Assembly (NCBI RefSeq): GCF_022750635.1
Contig: NZ_JAJKBG010000003.1
Coordinates: 1 to 64,000, forward strand
Direction of reading: 5' to 3'
Origin: Brevundimonas pishanensis
GTDB lineage: Bacteria; Pseudomonadota; Alphaproteobacteria; Caulobacterales; Caulobacteraceae
DNA length: 64,000 nt
A program made the position numbers and the translations under genes. The notes beneath the pieces are model-generated. The model was given only the letters and a program-made list of their open reading frames with translations. It was not told the origin of the DNA and made no database searches. Below are positions 16,343 to 25,129 of this stretch, piece after piece; the stretch's first letter is position 1; every line of letters begins with the position of its first letter.

Positions 16343-18816
16343 CAGCTCATGGCCTCATCAATCAGGGCGGCGTCTTCCAGCATCATATCGGCAGCAGAGG
16401 TTCCGGGGGCGCGCTCCTTGCCGATCTCCATCAGCATGGGAACGGCAAAGGGCGAGACTTTCGGCAGATTATAGACCCTGATCCGGCCTTGAATACGCGA
16501 CAATAGTTCACCCAGACGCGCCACATCCAACAGACCCCGCGCCGCATCCTCGCGCGCACAGCGCAGCAGCAGATGGTCGGGATCATGACGACGAAGCGTG
16601 TCGTAAATCAGGTCCGCCGAGAAGGTGACCTGACGCCCCGTCTTCTCATGGCCGGGCATGCGGCGCTCGATCAGGCCTGCAATCTGGGCGCATTCCTTGA
16701 ACGACTTCTTCATCATGAAGCTTTCGTCCAGCCAGCTTTCCAGATCGTCGCCCAGCATGTCCTGCTCGAACAGGGCGTCGAAATCGAGGTCCGCCATAGA
16801 CCGCATCGACCAGATACACAGCGAAAAGTCGTTGGCCACAAAGCCAATCGGCCCCACGCCCGCGCGGTCCAGTCGGCGTGTCAGCAGCATGGCCAGCGTC
16901 GTGTGAGCCAGTACGCCCTCGAACGGATAGACGATCATGAAATGCCGTTTGCCGCGCTGGAAGGTCTCGATCAGCAGGTCATCCATCTGCGGAATACCGG
17001 AATGCTCGTCCTGAGCGTTCAACCATTCCTGCACATCGACCGGAAGGCGTCGCCACGTATCGCGGTCAGCCATCAGGCGGCGCACGCGGTGAGCTAGGTG
17101 CGACGAGATCGGAATGCGCGACCCGCCCCAACTGGGCACCATCGGATCATCGTCGCTGGTGGGCGAGACGATGGCGTTGTTGCCCTCGACCCCTTCGAAC
17201 CGCCAGACCTCGCCGGCAAAGACAAAGCTGTCGCCAATGGTCATTTGCTCGAAGAGCGTCTCTTCGGCCTCGCCAACCTTTCGGCCCGTACCGCGGCGGC
17301 CCTTCATGCGCACGGTCAGCGTTTGAGCCGCGACAATCGCCCCGACATTCATGCGATGGCGGGCGATGATCTCTTTCGTCCGCGCCTTCCACAAGCCGTC
17401 GCGCCCACGCACGATGCGGCGGTATTTGTCATAGGATTTCAGCGCATAGCCGCCGGTCGAGACGAAATCGACGACCTGCTCCCAGTCCTCCCACGTCAGG
17501 TCGCGGTAGGGGGCGGCGGTTCGCACCTCGTCGTAAAGTTCTTCCAGATCGAACGGCTCGGAACAGGCCACGCCCATGACGTGCTGGGCCAGCACATCCT
17601 TGGCCCCGTTGCGGATCGGCTCGCCGTCGTGGGCGGCCTCCATCACAGCTTCCACAGCGGCCTGACATTCCAGCATCTCGAAGCGGCTGGCGGGGACCAG
17701 CACCGCGCGCGACGGCTCGTCCAGACGGTGGTTCGCCCGCCCGATCCGCTGCACCAGACGCGATGATCCCTTGGGTGCGGCCAATTGGATCACCAGATCG
17801 ACGCTTCCCCAGTCGATGCCCAGATCCAGCGTCGAGGTACAGACCACGGCCTTCAAACGCCCTTGCGTCATCATCGCCTCGACCTTGCGGCGTTGCTCGG
17901 CAGACAGGCTGCCGTGGTGCAGGGCAATTGGGAGATTGTCGTCGTTCAGCCGCCACAGCTCCTGAAACGCATATTCCGCCTGCCAGCGCGTATTGACGAA
18001 CACCAGCGCGGTCTGGGCGGTTTTGATGGTGTCATAGACCTCCTGCATGGCGTGTTGAGCCGTATGACCCGCCCACGGCACGCGGTTTTCGCTGAGCAGC
18101 ACATCCAGTTCCGGCGGTGCGCCCGACTGGCCGAAAACAATGTCGTCGCCCTTGTCTGACAACCAGCCCCTAATGGCAGCCGGATCATTCACCGTCGCCG
18201 AAAGGCCGACACTGCGCATCTTCGGCGCAAAGGCCCGCAACCGCGCCAGCCCCAGCGACAACAGGTCCCCGCGCTTTGACCCGTGGATGGCGTGGATCTC
18301 GTCGATCACCACACAGCGCAGGTCCTTGAAGTATTCCCGCGACCCCTCCCACGCGCAGAACAGGGCCAACTGCTCGGGCGTGGTCAAAAGGATGTCGGGC
18401 GGAGCCAGCCTTTGCCGCGCGCGCTTGGCCTGATTGGTGTCGCCCGTGCGGCTCTCGATGGTGATATTCAGCCCCATCTCGCGCACCGGCGTCAGCAGGT
18501 TACGCTCCACATCCACCGCCAGCGCCTTCAGCGGCGAGATATAAAGGGTGTGCACCGACGTCAGATCACCGGCCACTTTGCGCCGCTGCGACAGCTCGAT
18601 CAGGCTGGGCAAGAACCCCGCCAGCGTTTTGCCCCCACCCGTCGGTGCCACCAGCAAGGCATCCTCACCCGCCAACCCCTTTTCCACCATGGCGGTTTGG
18701 TGCGGACGCACAGACCAGCCCCGACGGGCGAACCAGTCGGAGAAAGGGCCGGGCAGTACTATTTCAGATAACTGAGACACGATGCTAATTGACAGGGCGT
18801 GAGGGTTTGTATGCAC
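16342..18816 (-). CDS. lhr: Lhr-Core type DEXH-box DNA helicase, ligase-associated
   Basis: This 824-residue superfamily 2 helicase has motif I APTGGGKTLAGFLPS, motif II VIDEIHAIHGSKRG, motif III GLSATV and motif VI QRIGRANHR. A winged-helix and Lhr-specific C-terminal domain follow (about residues 420-820). Its length fits the Lhr-Core 'ligase-associated DNA damage response' group, a 3'-5' translocase, rather than full-length Lhr of about 1500 residues. The exact start is uncertain: homologues start close to the PFSDWFARRGW block, so a start such as GTG near 18777 is possible. Upstream lies an AT-richer 323-bp segment separating it from the ligase gene. Confidence 0.93.
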   Translation of the reverse strand: MHTNPHALSISIVSQLSEIVLPGPFSDWFARRGWSVRPHQTAMVEKGLAGEDALLVAPTGGGKTLAGFLPSLIELSQRRKVAGDLTSVHTLYISPLKALAVDVERNLLTPVREMGLNITIESRTGDTNQAKRARQRLAPPDILLTTPEQLALFCAWEGSREYFKDLRCVVIDEIHAIHGSKRGDLLSLGLARLRAFAPKMRSVGLSATVNDPAAIRGWLSDKGDDIVFGQSGAPPELDVLLSENRVPWAGHTAQHAMQEVYDTIKTAQTALVFVNTRWQAEYAFQELWRLNDDNLPIALHHGSLSAEQRRKVEAMMTQGRLKAVVCTSTLDLGIDWGSVDLVIQLAAPKGSSRLVQRIGRANHRLDEPSRAVLVPASRFEMLECQAAVEAVMEAAHDGEPIRNGAKDVLAQHVMGVACSEPFDLEELYDEVRTAAPYRDLTWEDWEQVVDFVSTGGYALKSYDKYRRIVRGRDGLWKARTKEIIARHRMNVGAIVAAQTLTVRMKGRRGTGRKVGEAEETLFEQMTIGDSFVFAGEVWRFEGVEGNNAIVSPTSDDDPMVPSWGGSRIPISSHLAHRVRRLMADRDTWRRLPVDVQEWLNAQDEHSGIPQMDDLLIETFQRGKRHFMIVYPFEGVLAHTTLAMLLTRRLDRAGVGPIGFVANDFSLCIWSMRSMADLDFDALFEQDMLGDDLESWLDESFMMKKSFKECAQIAGLIERRMPGHEKTGRQVTFSADLIYDTLRRHDPDHLLLRCAREDAARGLLDVARLGELLSRIQGRIRVYNLPKVSPFAVPMLMEIGKERAPGTSAADMMLEDAALIDEAMS

Positions 18817-18909
18817 TCATGTATAACGCAGGCTAGGACCAAACGTCGCTTCCAATGACGCCTCAGTCTTTGGCATGGGGTTTTTGAGGTTATACGGGCG
18901 AGAACTAGG

Positions 18910-19107
18910 TTGAGGGCATTAAAGATAGCAATGGCATTCATGGCTGTAGTGGCCATAATTGCGATGTTTGTTACTGGTGATCATGTAGTTGTAATTAACG
19001 GCACTATTGTCCCCGTTGGTTGGCTTGTTTCTTTTGTATCCATGTTTCTGGTTTTTGTTTTAGACTTGGCTCGAATCTCATTGGGTCGTCGTTCTGAAAG
19101 AGATTGA
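18910..19107 (+). CDS. small two-TM membrane protein inserted in the repair module
   Basis: The protein has 65 residues from TTG 18910, or 58 from ATG 18931; TGAGGG at 18911-18916 lies in front of the latter. It has two hydrophobic helices (about residues 5-22 and 33-55), a short polar loop GDHVVVINGT and a basic tail GRRSERD. I recognise no family. It is on the strand opposite to the ligase and helicase genes that flank it, in a segment visibly richer in A+T than its neighbours, which suggests later insertion. It could also be a non-functional remnant. Confidence 0.45.
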   Translation: MRALKIAMAFMAVVAIIAMFVTGDHVVVINGTIVPVGWLVSFVSMFLVFVLDLARISLGRRSERD

Positions 19108-19139
19108 TAGTGTTAACTCGGCTGTTAGCCAGTTAGCGG

Positions 19140-20756
19140 CTACCCCTCGCTGGTGGCCAACATCCCCTCCAGCACCCCCAATTCATCGGCTTCCCCCGCA
19201 GGCTTGTCCCACCGTATGCGGTTGATCCTCGGGAAGCGCATGGCGATGCCGGACTTGTGACGCGTTGACCGCTGCAGACCTTCAAACGCCACCTCGACGA
19301 CCAAGCCGAAGTCGCGCGTGGCCTTGACCGCACGGACGGGGCCGAAGCGGTCGGTGGTGTTGTCGCGCACGAACTTGTCGAGCTGTTTCAGCTCCTCGTC
19401 GGTGAAGCCGAAATAGGCCTTGCCGACCGGGGTGAGGGCGTAGTCGCCCGCCTCGTCCTTGGTCCAGACGCCAAAGGTGAAGTCGGAGTAGAAGCTGGAG
19501 CGTTTGCCGTGCCCGCGCTGGGCGTACATCAGGACGGCATCGACCAGCATGGGATCGCGTTTCCACTTGAACCACGGCCCCTTGGGTCGCCCCGCCTCAT
19601 AGACGCTGTCGCGGCGTTTCAGCATGAAGCCCTCGGCCAGCCGCGCATCGCCCTCGGGCGGATTGGCGCGAAGCTCGGCAAGCTGATCCCAGCTTTCGAT
19701 ATCGACCAGAGGCGAGATGTCGATGCGCGGTGAGGCGATGGCGGCGATGAAGGCTTCCAGCCGTTCGCGTCGCTCGGAAAAGTGCAGGGCGCGGGTGTCT
19801 TCATCCCCGTCGGCCAGCAGGTCATAGGCCCGGATACCTGCCGGATAGGCCGCCATGCGTTTGGCATCGACGCTCTTACGGTTCAGCCTCAGCTGCAGGT
19901 CCGAGAAACTGCCCATCACGCGATCGCGGATGACGATCAATTCGCCGTCCAGAACACCTTCGAAATCCATCGCCTCGATCACATCGGGAAAGGCGTGGCC
20001 GATATCCTCGCCCGTGCGGGAATAGAGGCGCTTGATGCCGCCCTCGCTCACCGCCTGAACGCGGATGCCGTCCCATTTCCATTCGGCCACGAAGTCGGCG
20101 GGGTTCAGGCGCGGCATCTCCGTCGCCTCGTCGATCGGATGGGCCAGCATGACGGGGCGGAACCGGCCATGTGCCTCGACTTGCGGCCGCTCCCCCTTGC
20201 CGTCCAGCCATGCCAGAAGATCGAGATAGGGCGGCTCCTGTCCGTGCCAGACCTCTTGAATCTCGGCCACGTCCACGCCGCCGTAATCCGCAGCCGCCTG
20301 CCACGCCAACCGCGCCGATACGCCAACGCGCAAACTGCCCGTCACCAGTTTCAGCAGCGCCCAGCGCCCCTCAGAGTCCAGCGCATCCAGCCAGTTTTCG
20401 AGCAAGCCCGGCACCTCACCGCGCTTGGCGGTATTCAGGGCCTCGATCACCTCGGAGACTTCCGGCTCGCGGTTGGCACCATGCCGCGTGGGCCAGATCA
20501 GCGCCACCGTCTCGGCAAGGTCACCGACGTAGTCATAGGACAGACGGAACAGCTCCGCATCGACTCGCTCCTCCACCACCTTGCGGATGGTGTTGGACTT
20601 GGCCTCCTTGAACGAAAGGCCGCCCGTCAGCGCCGCCAGTGCCCAGCCGCGATCAGGGTCCGGCACCGCCCGCAGATGGTCCGCGATCAGCCGCAGCTTG
20701 GCATTCCTCGACGCCGTCAGTGAGAGCCTATCCAGCAGTTCGGCAAAGGCCCTCAT
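19140..20756 (-). CDS. ATP-dependent DNA ligase, Lhr-associated (LigB type)
   Basis: This 538-residue ligase has an N-terminal DNA-binding helical domain (about residues 1-195) and an adenylation domain with motif I EWKWDGIRV, in which Lys227 is the expected adenylated residue. Motif Ia-III elements (LYSRTGEDI and FEGVLDGELIV) and an OB-fold domain with motif V-like WFKWKRDP follow. It belongs to the ligase group encoded with Exo, Lhr-Core and MPE. Its start overlaps the exonuclease stop by four bases. Confidence 0.93.
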   Translation of the reverse strand: MRAFAELLDRLSLTASRNAKLRLIADHLRAVPDPDRGWALAALTGGLSFKEAKSNTIRKVVEERVDAELFRLSYDYVGDLAETVALIWPTRHGANREPEVSEVIEALNTAKRGEVPGLLENWLDALDSEGRWALLKLVTGSLRVGVSARLAWQAAADYGGVDVAEIQEVWHGQEPPYLDLLAWLDGKGERPQVEAHGRFRPVMLAHPIDEATEMPRLNPADFVAEWKWDGIRVQAVSEGGIKRLYSRTGEDIGHAFPDVIEAMDFEGVLDGELIVIRDRVMGSFSDLQLRLNRKSVDAKRMAAYPAGIRAYDLLADGDEDTRALHFSERRERLEAFIAAIASPRIDISPLVDIESWDQLAELRANPPEGDARLAEGFMLKRRDSVYEAGRPKGPWFKWKRDPMLVDAVLMYAQRGHGKRSSFYSDFTFGVWTKDEAGDYALTPVGKAYFGFTDEELKQLDKFVRDNTTDRFGPVRAVKATRDFGLVVEVAFEGLQRSTRHKSGIAMRFPRINRIRWDKPAGEADELGVLEGMLATSEG

Positions 20757-21802
20757 GCGGTGGCCTCTTCTACTGGCTCGTCGTCCTCGTCCTCATAGCC
20801 GACGAGGTGCAGCGCCCGCGCCGTCATGCCGTTGATCTCGGCCCACCGCGACAGGGCATCGTCGCGCCCGTGGGTAATCCAGACCTCAGTGGGGGAAAGC
20901 TCGGTCAGGGTGTCGGTCAGCTCGTCCCAATCGGCGTGGTCCGACAGGATGATGGGCAACTCCACACCCCTCTGCCGCGCCCGCGCCCGCACGCTCATCC
21001 AGCCACTGGCAAAGGCCGCGACCGGATCGGGAAAACGACGGCTCCAGCGGTCGGCGATGGCGGACGGCGGGGCGATGATGATCTTTCCGGCGAAGTCGGC
21101 CTTAACCCCCGCCACCGTCTTCCACGGGCCGAGATCGACGCCGAAACTCTCGTAAAGGCGGTTCAGCTTTTCCAGTGCGCCGTGGACGTAGATCGTCTCG
21201 TCATAGCCCGCCTCGCGCAGCAGCTTCATCACCCGCTGCGCCTTGCCCAGAGCATAGGCTCCGACCAGATGCGCCCGCTCGGGAAACTGCTGGAGCGAGT
21301 GCAGCAGCTTGCCGATCTCGTGGCAGTCGGGCGGATGCCGGAAGACGGGCAGGCCAAAGGTCGCTTCTGTGATGAACACATCGCTCGGGACTGGCTCAAA
21401 GCCCGCACAGGTCGGGTCGCGGCGGCGCTTGTAATCGCCCGAGGCGGTTATGGTGATGCCGCCGTGCCGGATGGCCGCCTGCGCCGATCCCAGAACATGG
21501 CCCGCCGGATGCAGCGATACCTCGACCCCGTCCACGCTCACCCGCTCGCCATACTCAAGGCTCTGGGTCGATCCGGCAAAGTCCGCGCCATAGCGCACTG
21601 CCATGATCGCCAGCGTCTCGGGGGTAGCCAGAACATGGCCGTGGCCCCATCGCGCATGGTCGGCATGACCGTGGGTGATGACGGCGCGGTCCACTGGACG
21701 CGGCGGATCGATAAAGAACTGCCCTTCGGGGCACCACAGCCCCTGCGGTGTGGGATGCAGCACAGCGGCGAACCGTTTGGCGTCAGGGCTGATCGAGGTC
21801 AT
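20753..21802 (-). CDS. ligase-associated DNA exonuclease (metallo-beta-lactamase/SNM1 fold)
   Basis: This 349-residue MBL-fold nuclease has the metal motif THGHADHARWGH near residue 40 and HPAGHVLGSAQ near residue 98. The beta-CASP region follows and a late SDHADWDEL motif is present, as in SNM1/Pso2-like nucleases. In the Pseudomonas putida Exo-Lig-Lhr-MPE operon this protein is a DNA 5'-exonuclease. It is the first gene of the module and is coupled to the ligase gene by an ATGA overlap. A terminator of the preceding lipoprotein operon lies just upstream. Confidence 0.92.
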   Translation of the reverse strand: MTSISPDAKRFAAVLHPTPQGLWCPEGQFFIDPPRPVDRAVITHGHADHARWGHGHVLATPETLAIMAVRYGADFAGSTQSLEYGERVSVDGVEVSLHPAGHVLGSAQAAIRHGGITITASGDYKRRRDPTCAGFEPVPSDVFITEATFGLPVFRHPPDCHEIGKLLHSLQQFPERAHLVGAYALGKAQRVMKLLREAGYDETIYVHGALEKLNRLYESFGVDLGPWKTVAGVKADFAGKIIIAPPSAIADRWSRRFPDPVAAFASGWMSVRARARQRGVELPIILSDHADWDELTDTLTELSPTEVWITHGRDDALSRWAEINGMTARALHLVGYEDEDDEPVEEATA

Positions 21803-21843
21803 GCAAAGCCTAACGCCGCGCTTGCCCGCGCGGTTGCCGAAAC

Positions 21844-21876
21844 GAAAAAGGGCGGCCCCGTGAGAGAGCCGCCCTT
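21844..21876 (-). terminator. terminator of the lipoprotein operon (minus strand)
   Basis: The arm AAGGGCGGC at 21848-21856 pairs with GCCGCCCTT at 21868-21876. Read on the minus strand, the hairpin ends in TTTTTCG. It lies 5 bases after the stop at 21882. Confidence 0.75.
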
Positions 21877-21881
21877 GATTG

Positions 21882-22457
21882 TCAGCACCCTATAAGGATG
21901 CCGCGCGGTACCGTGTGGCAATGATCGACCCACCACACATCGGTTGCACCGATGCTGTGGTGCAGGACCTGCCAGCGGCCATTCACCTTGCGATAAATGG
22001 CCTCGGTGTGCAGGCCATCGAACGGCCAGTCCGGCTCCTCGCGGTACAGAGGGGTGTTTGCAGGGTTGATCCTGCGACCCCCCGGCCACTGAGGCTCGAC
22101 CTCGGCAAAGGCCCATTGCCCGTTGGAGCGCAGGGTCTTGACCACAAACTCCGCCCGACCGCCCAGTTCGCCCTCCACCTGCCCGCGCAAGGCGTCCATC
22201 AGCGCGGTCCGCTCGGGCGAGCCCGAGGGCGGAGTATAGATGCCGTCTTGACCCTCAGACTTGACGGGGGTGGCTGCCATGTCGACCGATGCCGAAGCCG
22301 TGGCGGAAACGGCTTCGGGCGAGGGGGATTGACCGGTGTCGATGGCAGCCTCGACCGAAAGGGCGCTAGGCCCCGCCGGTGCGTCCTGCGACGGGCGCGT
22401 CCGATCACAGGCCGACAGCGCCAGCACGCAACCCACAATCACAACGCGCCGCATCAT
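21882..22457 (-). CDS. putative lipoprotein, paralogue of the gene at 111-719
   Basis: This 191-residue protein has a lipoprotein signal (VLALSAC near residue 17). After a variable acidic/Ala-rich linker, the C-terminal 115 residues match the 111-719 product: YTPPSGSPER, RSNGQWAFAE, NTPLYRE, KVNGRWQVL, IGATDVWWVDHC and a terminal IGC. The conserved HC and terminal Cys could be disulfide bonded in the periplasm. The family is unknown to me. It is the last gene of a three-gene lipoprotein operon whose leader carries the same 17-bp motif as the 111-719 gene. Confidence 0.75.
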   Translation of the reverse strand: MMRRVVIVGCVLALSACDRTRPSQDAPAGPSALSVEAAIDTGQSPSPEAVSATASASVDMAATPVKSEGQDGIYTPPSGSPERTALMDALRGQVEGELGGRAEFVVKTLRSNGQWAFAEVEPQWPGGRRINPANTPLYREEPDWPFDGLHTEAIYRKVNGRWQVLHHSIGATDVWWVDHCHTVPRGILIGC

Positions 22458-22458
22458 C

Positions 22459-22965
22459 TTAGCCCGCCGCCTGTTCGGCTGCGTAGTGCTTGGCCAGTTG
22501 GATGCACTGACCGACGCCCTCGATCTCTTCCGCCGTCGGTTGGCTGTTGGCGTTGAACTTGGGACCGGCGTCCATGATAGCGCGGGCCTGATCGATCCTC
22601 AGCGTGTTCAGCGGCTCTGACGTCAACAGCTTGGTGCGGCTGAAATCTTCCACGCTGGCCAGTTCGGCCGCCATTTCAGGGCTCCAGATTTTCGGCCAGG
22701 CCTTGGCGGTGCGCAGCGGCTCGACGCAGCTAAGACGCGCCTGACCCAGTTCCATGGGCGAGAGTGCGGCGATGAAAGCGGCCCCATCCGGCGACAGTTG
22801 GAAGTCCCCTGCTTCCGCAGCCGCAGACGTAGCCGCGGGGGCTTCGGCGGTAGCTACCGGTGCATCGGTCTCGGTCGTAGCCCGAGCCGGAGCCTCTTCG
22901 GCCTTGGAACAGGCGCAGGCGAGCAGCGCCGCGCTCAGGATGGCGAAGGTGCGGGCGGTCTTCAT
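22459..22965 (-). CDS. putative lipoprotein of unknown function
   Basis: The protein has 168 residues. ATG 22965 is chosen because it forms an ATGA overlap with the upstream gene and starts a lipoprotein signal (MKTARTF, hydrophobic core, LLAC). An Ala/Thr/Glu-rich linker leads to a helical domain (about residues 60-160) with two Cys (LSCVEPL and GQCIQLA) that could pair. The domain layout, two Cys about 85 residues apart, is faintly like that of the upstream gene product. No family is recognised. Confidence 0.65.
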   Translation of the reverse strand: MKTARTFAILSAALLACACSKAEEAPARATTETDAPVATAEAPAATSAAAEAGDFQLSPDGAAFIAALSPMELGQARLSCVEPLRTAKAWPKIWSPEMAAELASVEDFSRTKLLTSEPLNTLRIDQARAIMDAGPKFNANSQPTAEEIEGVGQCIQLAKHYAAEQAAG

Positions 22966-23417
22966 GCCTGTTTGCCCTTGGTCGGGGCTTCGGCGGTAAC
23001 CAGCGCCAGGCACTCGCGGGTCTGTTCGACGTATTCCGGCGGGGTCAGTTCACCGCTGCTCGGCAGCGGCAGGCCCGAATGCTGGGCGGTGTTGATGGTG
23101 CTCGAGTCCGCGCCGGTTTCACGGGCGTCACGGATCAGGGTGAAGAAGTCGAGCTTGGGCGCATCCTTGACCTTGGCGGTCAGTTCCGCATCGAACGCGG
23201 CGTCATGCGCGCGCTTGGCGGTGCTGATGGCCTGATCGCATTTCAGCAAACGCAGCGCATAGTCTTGCGGCGACAGCGAAGCCTTGATGCGTTCGGCGAC
23301 CTGCGCAGGAGTTTCTTCTGCCGGTTGCGCCGGTGCTGCGGCACCGGTTTCGGCGGAGTTGCAGGCGGCCAGAGAAACGGCGGCGGCGATGGCCAAAAGG
23401 CCCGTTTTGAGTTGCAT
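22962..23417 (-). CDS. putative lipoprotein of unknown function, first gene of the operon
   Basis: This 151-residue protein has the start ATG 23417, followed by a lipobox LAAC (MQLKTGLLAIAAAVSLAAC). An upstream in-frame start would place 17 polar residues before the signal and is rejected. The mature part is mainly helical with Cys residues in LLKCDQA and TRECLAL, similar in spacing to the next gene. A conserved 17-bp motif lies about 80 bases upstream at 23497-23513. Function is unknown. Confidence 0.65.
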   Translation of the reverse strand: MQLKTGLLAIAAAVSLAACNSAETGAAAPAQPAEETPAQVAERIKASLSPQDYALRLLKCDQAISTAKRAHDAAFDAELTAKVKDAPKLDFFTLIRDARETGADSSTINTAQHSGLPLPSSGELTPPEYVEQTRECLALVTAEAPTKGKQA

Positions 23418-23496
23418 GGGGTCAGCCCTCCCAAAATGACAAAAGAGCCGAGCGCGGCCCGTCGTCATCCTCGGATAATCAACGCCCCGAGCCTAG

Positions 23497-23513
23497 CGCC
23501 ATAGATATGGGGG
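23497..23513 (-). promoter_or_regulatory. conserved upstream motif, copy 3 (CCCCCATATCTATGGCG)
   Basis: Read on the minus strand the motif is CCCCCATATCTATGGCG, differing from copy 1 at a single base. It lies between the MFS gene stop (23520) and the lipoprotein operon start (23417), pointing toward the operon. Confidence 0.5.
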
Positions 23514-23519
23514 AGGCGG

Positions 23520-24890
23520 CTACAGCAGGCGCTTGCCTGCATCCGGCGACAAGCGGAAGAACACCGGAAGGCACAGGGCCGCCCCTACCGCGAGGGCAAA
23601 ATAGCCCGACAGACCCACACAGGCTTCGGGCGCGCCGGCGACGGTCGTAACCGCCATGGCCCCGGCAGCCAGAGCGACGCCCAGCGCATGGGAAAGCTGT
23701 TGGGCGATGCTGCTCAACACGCTGGCCGATCCGGCGGACTGCGGGGGCAGATCGGCATAGCAGAGCGTGCCAAAGGTAGTGATCTGGAGCGAGCGCACGA
23801 AGCTGCCTGCGACCAGCACGGCAGCAATCAATGCCAAAGGCCACCGCCAGTCGGCAAAGGCAGGTACAACGAACAGCACCACCGAAGCCGCGCCCGCCCA
23901 TAGCAGCGTGCCGCGATAACCGCCTCTGGAAATCAGGCGCGCGGTAAAGGGCTTCACCAGCAGGGCTCCGGCCCCTGATGCGGTAATCAGAAGGCCCGCC
24001 TGCCACGCGCCCAGTTCCAGTCCCGACTGGAAATGATAGGCCAGCACAAAGGGGGTTCCGCCCACCAGCAGACGGAACAGCATGCCGCCGCTGAAACAGC
24101 GACGGAAGGTAGGGTCTTTGAGGACGCGGAAGTCGATAAGCGGCCTTGGCGAACCCAGATTCTTGCGCACAAAGCCGATGCCCAGGCCAATCGCGGCGAG
24201 GATAAATAGTACCGGTACCAGTAGTGGCGGGCCGTCATCGCGCAATGTCCCAAGACCTGCGACCGCACAAGCCATGGCCAGCACACCCATAATCATGGCG
24301 ACCCAGTCCAACCGGCCACAGTCCTCGCGGCGCGCATCGGGCGCGATAACGGCAACAATGCCCAGACTGGCGATGGCAAAGGGCACGCCGACGAGGAAGA
24401 TCATGCGCCAGCCGTCATAGGCCGCCAGCAAACCGCCCACTGCCGGTCCAAGTGTCTGGCCTGCCATAGCGGGAGCCGTCAGGGCGGTGATAATCCCCAG
24501 CAGAGCTTGCGGCGGTGCCGTTCGTACAGCCAGCATCCGCGCCACCGGCATCAAGGTGGCCGCTGCCGCCCCCTGCAAAAACCGCGAGACCGTCAGCCAG
24601 ATCAGATCGGGTGCCATGGCACTGGCGAGCCCCGCCAGAACGAACACTCCGATAGCGATCAGTAGCACTTTACGAGCACCGAACCGGTCGGCAGCCCAGC
24701 CAATGACCGGCAGGCTAGCCCCGCAGCCGATGAAATAGGCCGCAAGCAGGATGTGGGGAGCCAGTTCCGGTGCCTGAAACGTCTCGGCAATGCGTGGCAG
24801 GGCCGGAACGATTGCGGTCGAATCCAGCCCTTGCATGAACAGGGCACCGCCAAGGGCGAACTGAAGCCGTCGCTGCTGGGGAGAGACCAA
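23520..24890 (-). CDS. MFS transporter, drug-type (DHA2-like)
   Basis: This 456-residue membrane protein has about 14 TM helices and MFS signature elements: GWAADRFGARKVLL between helices 2 and 3, SRFLQGAAAA in helix 4 and a motif-C-like TLGPAVGGLL in helix 5. Probable role is proton-coupled efflux; the substrate is unknown. The annotated start is TTG 24890 with no clear ribosome-binding site, and the open frame extends further upstream, so the N-terminus is uncertain. It is transcribed away from the catabolic island, sharing the upstream region that holds an IclR-site candidate. Confidence 0.8.
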   Translation of the reverse strand: MVSPQQRRLQFALGGALFMQGLDSTAIVPALPRIAETFQAPELAPHILLAAYFIGCGASLPVIGWAADRFGARKVLLIAIGVFVLAGLASAMAPDLIWLTVSRFLQGAAAATLMPVARMLAVRTAPPQALLGIITALTAPAMAGQTLGPAVGGLLAAYDGWRMIFLVGVPFAIASLGIVAVIAPDARREDCGRLDWVAMIMGVLAMACAVAGLGTLRDDGPPLLVPVLFILAAIGLGIGFVRKNLGSPRPLIDFRVLKDPTFRRCFSGGMLFRLLVGGTPFVLAYHFQSGLELGAWQAGLLITASGAGALLVKPFTARLISRGGYRGTLLWAGAASVVLFVVPAFADWRWPLALIAAVLVAGSFVRSLQITTFGTLCYADLPPQSAGSASVLSSIAQQLSHALGVALAAGAMAVTTVAGAPEACVGLSGYFALAVGAALCLPVFFRLSPDAGKRLL

Positions 24891-24968
24891 AGGGGTTGCC
24901 GGATCACCGCGAAAAACAGATACAAGCTGTAAGTCGGTTCGATGGGCGCTGTCGTCGTTGCCGGAAAT

Positions 24969-24986
24969 CTATCTGACAGGCGATAG
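24969..24986. promoter_or_regulatory. candidate IclR-site, copy D
   Basis: This 18-bp imperfect repeat has CTATC at 24969-24973 and its inverse GATAG at 24982-24986 around TGACAGGC. Its reverse strand, CTATCGCCTGTCAGATAG, matches the elements at 26915-26933 and 30424-30442 apart from a one-base gap. It lies upstream of the isocitrate-lyase-like gene pair. Confidence 0.4.
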
Positions 24987-25129
24987 CTTACGTAAGCTGC
25001 ACTTGTCGGGCATTCGCGTCCTACGCGACCAGTATCCTAGCGTGTTGCACAGTATCAATCTCGACCCGCTCGGCGTGTCTGCGTGGCAGATTGCCGACAC
25101 TCGGACGAGCGAAACGAGGAGTAGCGGGA

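Noticed and set aside
18759..18956. Minus-strand 65-codon frame at the helicase 5' end
   Set aside because: It overlaps the helicase start and the plus-strand small membrane gene; it has no ribosome-binding site, and the plus-strand frame has better membrane-protein features.
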